Origin: Oscillospiraceae bacterium
GTDB lineage: Bacteria > Bacillota > Clostridia > Oscillospirales > Acutalibacteraceae
Direction of reading: 5' to 3'
Length of the DNA: 7,140 nucleotides
Assembly: GCA_003499325.1 (NCBI GenBank)
Contig: DNIP01000147.1
Span: 916-8,055 of the forward strand
Shown: positions 1 to 5,500 of the stretch, one piece after another
Layout: the number at the start of each line of letters is the position of its first letter
How positions within the stretch are numbered: position 1 is the stretch's first letter
Translations under genes and position numbers: made by a program
The notes under the pieces: model-generated
Told to the model about the DNA's origin: nothing
Database searches by the model: none
Seen by the model: the letters and a program-made list of their open reading frames with translations, nothing else

Positions 1-23
1 CGCTCTTGGAGTGTTGTTGCATG

Positions 24-59
24 GGTGTTGTTAGCCAAATCAAAGATTTGGACAACACC
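24..59. repeat. Long bulged inverted repeat (hairpin)
   Basis: GGTGTTGT (24-31) pairs with ACAACACC (52-59), and CCAAATC (35-41) pairs with GATTTGG (45-51) around an AAA loop. This gives 15 base pairs interrupted only by a three-base bulge (32-34). There is no T-tract following on either strand, so it does not read as an intrinsic terminator. It could be part of a structured leader of a leftward transcript, or the remains of a dispersed palindromic element. The pairing is seen directly; the role is unknown. Confidence 0.6.
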
Positions 60-184
60 TCAAGTATGCCCGCGTCGTTCGCCTCGTCTTGCGAAAATCA
101 TCCTCGATCAATAATTTGTCTGCTTTTTATCGAATATTAGTATTAGGCAATACCGCCGTTATCACGGACGCGGCGCCTACAGAG

Positions 185-200
185 TTGTATTCAAATACAA
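185..200. repeat. Short perfect dyad, possible operator
   Basis: TTGTATT (185-191) and AATACAA (194-200) are exact inverted repeats separated by two bases. The dyad lies just inside the expected start of a transcript from the leftward -10 box at 212-220. That is a usual place for a repressor operator, or for a 5' stabilising hairpin. The repeat is seen directly; the function is inference. Confidence 0.4.
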
Positions 201-211
201 TATATATTGCA

Positions 212-220
212 ATTATACCA
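212..220 (-). promoter_or_regulatory. Extended -10 promoter element reading leftward
   Basis: On the minus strand the bases read TGGTATAAT, which is a consensus TATAAT (217 down to 212) preceded by the TGN extension. The matching -35 position (TTTATT at a 17-bp spacer) is poor, but extended -10 promoters tolerate that. Transcription would begin near 205 and run out of the left edge of the window, away from the gene at 291. Confidence 0.45.
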
Positions 221-290
221 CTTTTCGGTAAAAAAATAAATAGATTTTTCTAAAATAACAGAGATTTTTCCTCATAAACAAAGGGCAAAA

Positions 291-650
291 ATGGGAATAA
301 TAGATAAAAGAACAGGGAAAACTACTGCTGAGGTGAGTGATTTGAAAAAGCTGATTATCATCACGGGAGTGATCCTGACCGCGTATCTGATCTTGATGAC
401 GGCGCTCGCACCCGCGGCGACGACGCAGGAATCTTCATCCGCCGCCGTACAGGAGAGCACCGCCGAAAGCGGCTATATCATCGGCATTTCACAGGGAAGA
501 GTGACGGTGTTCAAGGACGGCGACACGGTGGTCAGGACGGATACCAAGCTCTCCGATCTGCCCAAATCCGACCGCGTCAGACTGGAAGAAGGGATCCATG
601 TTGATTCTTTGAAAGAATTAAAAGAGCGTTTGGAGGATTACTGCTCATAA
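291..650 (+). CDS. Membrane-anchored protein with BofC-C-like domain
   Basis: This 119-residue protein has a short basic N-terminus, one hydrophobic segment (about residues 21-40), a Ser/Thr/Ala/Gln linker (41-60) and a small domain (61-119). The charge pattern places the C-terminal domain outside the membrane. The domain shows beta strands (YIIGISQGRVTVFKDG), an LP..DR..LEEGI turn, and a helix ending in SLKELKERLEDY. This pattern resembles the C-terminal domain of BofC, known in Bacillus from forespore-mother cell signalling. Clostridia carry many stand-alone versions of unknown role, and the full BofC N-terminal domain is absent here. The ATG is preceded by AAGGG (281-285) five bases upstream, which supports this start. 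The next gene lies 160 bases away with its own promoter, so this gene is probably a separate unit. Family assignment is from pattern recognition; function is unknown. Confidence 0.75.
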   Translation: MGIIDKRTGKTTAEVSDLKKLIIITGVILTAYLILMTALAPAATTQESSSAAVQESTAESGYIIGISQGRVTVFKDGDTVVRTDTKLSDLPKSDRVRLEEGIHVDSLKELKERLEDYCS

Positions 651-693
651 GCCGGAAAGCGATAGGCTGATGATTTGCCGGCGCAGCACTGCC

Positions 694-729
694 GGAAATG
701 TGAAATATGCTGAAAGATTTCCATTTTTT
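694..729 (+). terminator. Weak terminator-like hairpin
   Basis: GGAAAT (694-699) can pair with ATTTCC (717-722), followed by A and six Ts (724-729). The stem is short and AT-rich with a 17-base loop, so it would be an inefficient intrinsic terminator. Its place after the membrane protein gene and just before the 743-771 promoter fits a transcription-unit boundary. A separate GC-rich hairpin (CCGGC 678-682 with GCCGG 691-695) lies immediately upstream. Confidence 0.3.
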
Positions 730-742
730 GTCTGTAAAAGTG

Positions 743-771
743 TTGAAATTGTTACGAAACAGCGTTATAAT
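743..771 (+). promoter_or_regulatory. Sigma-A type promoter of the STAS-NRPS unit
   Basis: TTGAAA (743-748) and TATAAT (766-771) are separated by exactly 17 bases (749-765). The -35 matches the TTGACA consensus at five of six positions and the -10 is perfect. Transcription should start near 778, giving a short leader of about 33 bases before the STAS gene. I see no other good promoter before the synthetase gene, so this one probably drives both genes. Its near-consensus form suggests a housekeeping sigma factor rather than an alternative one. Confidence 0.75.
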
Positions 772-810
772 TAAAATGTATATTTATGTAAAATAACAGG
801 GAGGCAAACC

Positions 811-1104
811 ATGAATTTAAACACAACCTTTACAGACAAGAATTGTACAATCGCCATCGAGGGCAGCATCGACACCCTGACGGCACGCGAACTGGAGCAG
901 GCGGTCAATGAAGCCGCTCCCAAGTGCGAGACCATGGTGCTCGATATGGAGAAGGTGGATTACATTTCCTCGGGCGGTCTGAGAGTGGTCGTCGGCGCGA
1001 ACCGCACCGTCGGCAAGGGCAATCTGACCCTGAAGAACTTAGCCCCCAATGTGCTGGAGATTTTCCGCCTGACCGGCTTTACCAAGGCGCTTAACATCGA
1101 ATAA
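811..1104 (+). CDS. STAS-domain protein (anti-sigma factor antagonist type)
   Basis: This 97-residue cytoplasmic protein is a single STAS domain, close to the full length of SpoIIAA/RsbV proteins. The key segment is residues 42-60, with DMEKVDYISSGGLRVVV matching the family core before the regulatory helix. In partner switching, an unphosphorylated antagonist binds an anti-sigma kinase and frees its target, and Ser phosphorylation switches it off. Here Ser53 and Ser54 are the candidate sites. Aligned by the conserved Gly-Leu, the SpoIIAA Ser58 position is Gly55 and the usual preceding Asp is Ser53, so the exact phospho-site is uncertain. GGGAGG (799-804) sits six bases before the ATG and fixes the start. 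The gene lies directly after a strong promoter and 52 bases before the synthetase gene, probably in one operon. No kinase, phosphatase or sigma partner is in the window. Family is secure; the regulatory target is unknown. Confidence 0.93.
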   Translation: MNLNTTFTDKNCTIAIEGSIDTLTARELEQAVNEAAPKCETMVLDMEKVDYISSGGLRVVVGANRTVGKGNLTLKNLAPNVLEIFRLTGFTKALNIE

Positions 1105-1117
1105 AACACTTGTGTTT
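1104..1117 (+). repeat. Small inverted repeat after the STAS stop codon
   Basis: AAACAC (1104-1109) and GTGTTT (1112-1117) are exact inverted repeats starting in the last base of the STAS stop codon. With a four-base CTTG loop it makes a five-pair hairpin without a T-tract, so it is unlikely to end transcription. It could slow ribosomes or protect a processed end between the two genes. The repeat is seen; any role is inference. Confidence 0.25.
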
Positions 1118-1143
1118 CGCTTTACTGCGGCTGAACATATTCC

Positions 1144-1151
1144 AAGGAGGT
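1144..1151 (+). promoter_or_regulatory. Consensus ribosome binding site of the NRPS gene
   Basis: AAGGAGGT is a complete match to the anti-Shine-Dalgarno complement and lies five bases before the ATG at 1157. This decides the synthetase start and suggests efficient independent translation initiation rather than coupling to the STAS gene. Confidence 0.85.
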
Positions 1152-1156
1152 AATAT

Positions 1157-2566
1157 ATGAGTGAATTAATCCGCCGGATCAGAGAAAATATCAAAAGCGA
1201 CCCTGATTTTACCGTCATCGTGGATCAGGGTGAGAATAACAGCTTTACATATGCGCAGCTCGACGCTTACGCGCGCAGAATCGCGGGAAAGCTGAGTGAG
1301 ATGGGCGTCAGTCCGCGCGACTTCGTCACCATCGAGCTGCCCCGCAATAAAGAGTATATCGCCGCAATGTACGCGACGTGGCTGGTGGGCGCGGCATTTG
1401 CCCCGCTGTCACCGACCTATCCTGCAGAGCGACTGGAATATATCCGCTCCGACTGTCACGCCAAGGCGGTCATCAACGAGAAGTTTTTGAAGCGTCTGGG
1501 CGATATCGCATCCTTTGAGGGCGCTGTCGAGACAGAGGACGAAGACCCGTCCCTCTTGATCTACACCTCGGGTTCCACAGGTAAGCCCAAGGGCGTGCTG
1601 CACTCGCATCAGAGCATCAGCGATTCCGTGATCCGCTATATCGATTATGCCAACGCGCCGAAGGGCTATCGTGCCGCTTTGGGCGCGCCGTTCACCTTTG
1701 TCGCGTCGGTGCAGGGCGTATTCGCGCCGCTGTGCGGTGTGATGACCTCCTACCTGATGCCGTATGAGGCGATGCGCGACCCGGTGCTGCTCGCCGATTT
1801 TATTGAAGACAATCAGATCAACCGTACCTTTATCAGCCCGAAGATGCTCAAGGTGTTCAAGCCCAAGGGCAATTCGCTGAAAACCGTTGTCACCGGTTCG
1901 GAGCGCGTGTCGGGTATCTACAGCGAGGATTTTGAGATCTTTGTGATGTACGGACAGACGGAGTCCGCCTCCGGCGTGTTTGGCTTCAAAATTGACAAGC
2001 CCTATGACAATACCCCCATCGGTAAGCCGATCGGTAAGGAAAAGGCATATATCTTTGACGATGACGGTAACCTCGCTGACGAGGGCGAGCTCTGCCTTTC
2101 GGGTCACTTCGCGACAGGCTACCTCAACCTGCCCGAGCAGACCGCCAAGACCTTTGTCGACAATCCCTTTGCCGATAAGGACGGCTTTCCCAAGATGCTC
2201 AAAACCGGCGATATCGTGCGCCGCTCTGAGGACGGCAACATCATCTATCTCAACCGTAAGGACTGGATGGTCAAGATCAACGGCCAGCGCGTAGAGCCGG
2301 GCGAGATCGAGAGCGTCATCAAGAAAACCGAGGGTGTGCATGACGCCGCAATCAAGGATTTCAAGAACCAGTACGGGCAGGTCTATCTGGTCGCGTATTA
2401 TGTCGAGGACGCGCCTGTCGACGCGGACGATCTCAAAGAGGCGATCGCCGACAAGCTGCCGCCGTACATGATCCCCGCGTTCTTTGTCAAGCTCGACAAG
2501 CTCCCCGTCAACGCCAACGGTAAGCTCGACAGAAACGCGCTGGAGGCTCCCGAAGCAGGCGCGTTC
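1157..2566 (+). other. A1 domain, atypical substrate pocket
   Basis: This adenylation domain carries LIYTSGSTGKPKG (134-146), a KTGD motif (349-352), a KDWMVKINGQRVEPGEIE core (368-385) and the A10 Lys456 in NANGK. Aligned by eye to GrsA, the pocket reads V182, A183, Q186, F225, V245, G247, M264, S272, G273, K456. The position 235 Asp, which holds the substrate alpha-amino group in ordinary amino-acid domains, is Val. The A5 core is YGQTE, as in many acyl- or aryl-acid ligases, not YGPTE. The domain is otherwise complete. It may load a carboxylic acid without a standard alpha-amino group; a specific substrate cannot be named. Confidence 0.8.
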
Positions 2567-5500
2567 AAGAGCGACTACGCTGCGCCCGAGACCGATATGC
2601 AAAAGGCGCTGTGCGACGCGTTTGAAAAGATTCTGGATATTGAGAACGTCGGTATCGACGACGATTTCTTCGCCCTGGGCGGCGACTCCATCAAGTGCGC
2701 CATGATCGCCGGGGAATGCAAGGTCTATCATATCGCGACGGCGGATATCTTTGCGGGTAAAACGCCGCGCATGATCGAGCGTCAGATGATCGAAAAGGCG
2801 ACCGCCAAGAAGGTGGGTAAGAAGAAAAAGAAGGTCAAGGTCTATCCGCTGACCCCCAGCGAGCGCGGTATGTATCTTGAACAGAAGATGGATCCCGACT
2901 CCTCGGTATACAACCTGAATATCGCCGCGATCATCAAGGGCGCGTCCCTCGAGGATATCAAAAAGTCACTCAATGCCGTGTTTGCGGCGCATGAGGCGTT
3001 CCATTCCTTCTATGCGGAGGAAAACGGTCTGCCCGTTCGCGTGCTGACCGAAAAGCTGCCGACCATCATCGAGAAAACGGCTCAGTCGCGTGAGGAGGTC
3101 ATCGAGCAGGTGGACAGCTACCTGACGCCCTTCGACCTCAACGCCGCTATCCCTGTGATCCCGACCCTGTACTCTGTCGCCGACGGCAGTATCATCCTGC
3201 ATCTGGCGATCCATCATATCGCGTTCGACGGCGGCTCCGCAGGCACCTTTGTCAGGGAGCTGATCGACGGACTGAACGGCAGGGAGATCGAAGCCGACGC
3301 CATCGATCTGAGTGATCTGTATGACGACAGCCTGAACGAAAAGTACGAGAGCGGCATGCAGTTCTATCACAAGCTGTTCGAGGACGGCGTACCCGTCAGC
3401 GAGATGCCGCTCAAGGGCAAGCGCCCCAAGGTGCACCCGCTGTCCGATCGAGAGATCGTCTTTGACTATGACAACGAGGCGCTCAAGGTCATCGATAACG
3501 CCGCGCGCCGTTATACGGTCACCGAGTTTGAGCTGATCTTCTCGGCGATCTCGATGGCGCTGGGTAAATATACCGCGTCCGAGGATCTTGTCCTCGGCAT
3601 TCCCACCAACACACGACCCAACGGCGCCGACAATGTGATCGGTATGTTCGTCAATACCGCGCCTGTCCGCGTCAAGCCGCAGAGAACCGCCGCTTTATCG
3701 GACTACCTCGCCTCTGTCAGCGAGGCGGTGCGCAATGCTACCTACGGCGCGTTCCTGCCGTTCGAGGACGTGGTGCGCGAGTTCGTCAAGCAGCGTGACG
3801 AAAGCCGCAACCCGATGTTCGACGTGAGCGTCAACTTCATGTGGAATCCGCCCGCGTATGACAAGGACGGACTGAGCGTGGAGATGTACGCGCCGCTGCA
3901 GAAGATGAGCCGCGATATCGGCATCGTCATCCGCAAGGGAGCCAAGGGGCTGCACTTCATGGTGCAGTATTCCTCCGAGCTGTTCGAGGACAAGGTCGTA
4001 GAGGGCTTGATCGAGCAGATCAGACATACCCTCGACCTGCTCTCCGACACCGCGGTCACCACCGTGCGTGAAGCCTCCGCACTGCCTGAGGATCAGGTGA
4101 AGGTGATGGAGGAGAAGAGCGTGGTCGAGACCGCCGAAACGCCCGTTGTCCTCTTACATCAACTCTTTGAGAAAAGCGCCGCCGAGAACAGCGACAAGAT
4201 CGCTGTCATCGCGCAGGACGCGACCTTGACATACCAAGAACTCAACGACAAAGCCAATACCGTCGCCGCTAACCTGATCAAGCGCGGCGTTAAGGTCGGC
4301 GACAGCGTCGCCCTGCTCCTGCCCCGACAGAGCTGCTATTTCAGCTGTTTGTTCGGCGTGAACAAGGCGGGCGCGGCATTCATCCCCTGCGATCCGCAGT
4401 ATCCCGCCGACCGTATCAATCATATCATCACCGACTCCGAGGCGAGCTATATCATCACTACCGCCGACAAGCTCGCGGATTATCCCGCGGAGAAGGCGAT
4501 CGACGTAGCGGATATCACCGCGGGAGAGCCTGCCGATAATCCCGCTCTGCCGATGACGGGAGACGAGCTGAGCTATATGATCTACACCTCCGGCTCGACC
4601 GGCAAGCCCAAGGGCGTGATGCTCCGCCACAAGGGTATCTGTAACTATCTCACCCCGCACAAGGGCAACACCATCATGTACAACGTCAAAGAGCGCGTGT
4701 CCAATTACCTCTCCGTGACGACCGTTTCCTTTGATATGTCCTTTAAGGAGCATACCGGCGCGCTGTGCAACGGCAAGACCCTGATCTTTGCCGCGGAGGA
4801 CGAGATGAATGATCCGCGTGCGCTTGCCGAGCTGATGACAAAGCACAACGTCGATTGTATCAACGCGACCCCGTCCCGTTTACAGCAGTACATGGAGTAC
4901 GCGCCCTTTAAGGAGCGCCTCGCCGACTGCAAGATCATCATGTCCGGCGGTGAAGCCTATCCGCTGTCCCTGCGCGACAGCCTGAAGGTCACCGCGCCCG
5001 ACGCGCTGATCATCAACACCTACGGCCCGACCGAGATCACCGTCTCCTCCAACGCCGCGGTGCTCAATGACGCCAAGGCGATCAACATCGGCAGACCGCT
5101 GACCAACTACACCGAGTACATTGTCGACAAGTTCGGCGACATAGCGCCCTACGGCGTGATCGGCGAGCTGTATATCGGCGGCGTGGGCGTTGCCGAGGGC
5201 TACCGCAACCTGCCCGAGAAAACCGCTCAGTCGTTTGTCGAATACCGCGGACAGCGCATGTACCGTTCGGGCGACTACGCCAAGTACGACGAGGACTTCA
5301 ACGTCATCATCCTCGGCAGACTGGATAACCAGGTCAAGCTGCGCGGCCTGCGCATCGAGCTGGGCGAGATCGAGGGTCTGATCGCGGTACAGCCGCATAT
5401 CAAGAAGGTCGCCGTCGTCATCCGCAAGCTCAACGGACAGGACAACCTGTGCGCTTACTTCACCGCGGACGAGCAGATCGATATCGACGCCCTGCGTGAC

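Larger units (their letters stand above)
1..290. other. Intergenic region with dyads and a leftward promoter
   Basis: No open reading frame here has a convincing start and ribosome binding site. The stretch from about 180 to 290 is strongly AT-rich, while 60-180 is mixed and contains GC-rich pieces. Visible structure includes a bulged hairpin (24-59), a short CGCCG/CGGCG inverted repeat (154-158 with 171-175), a perfect 7-bp-arm dyad (185-200) and an extended -10 box on the minus strand (212-220). Together these suggest that positions 1 to about 205 are transcribed leftward as a structured leader or non-coding RNA, but I do not recognise a named RNA family. I see no clear rightward promoter for the gene starting at 291, although the AT-rich DNA just before it could hide a weak one. 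Confidence 0.5.

Noticed and set aside
24..59. Hairpin as an intrinsic terminator
   Set aside because: The stem is long but no T-tract follows it on either strand.
185..208. Rightward promoter TTGTAT with TATATT before the gene at 291
   Set aside because: The spacing is only 12 bases, and no other pair of boxes with acceptable spacing is seen in 185-260.
272..460. A 62-codon minus-strand frame overlapping the membrane protein gene
   Set aside because: It is antisense to the better supported plus-strand gene at 291-650 and has no clear ribosome binding site or family resemblance.
651..695. Three GCCGG copies (651, 677, 691) as a repeat array or CRISPR
   Set aside because: The units are five bases long with unequal spacing and no conserved flanks; chance in GC-rich DNA is enough.
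1409..2731. A 440-codon open frame on the minus strand inside the NRPS gene
   Set aside because: It is fully antisense to intact A1-T1 domains. Its product is rich in Leu, Val, Arg, Asp and His without recognisable motifs, as expected from the reverse complement of GC-biased codons. The same holds for the other minus-strand frames between 2966 and 7111.
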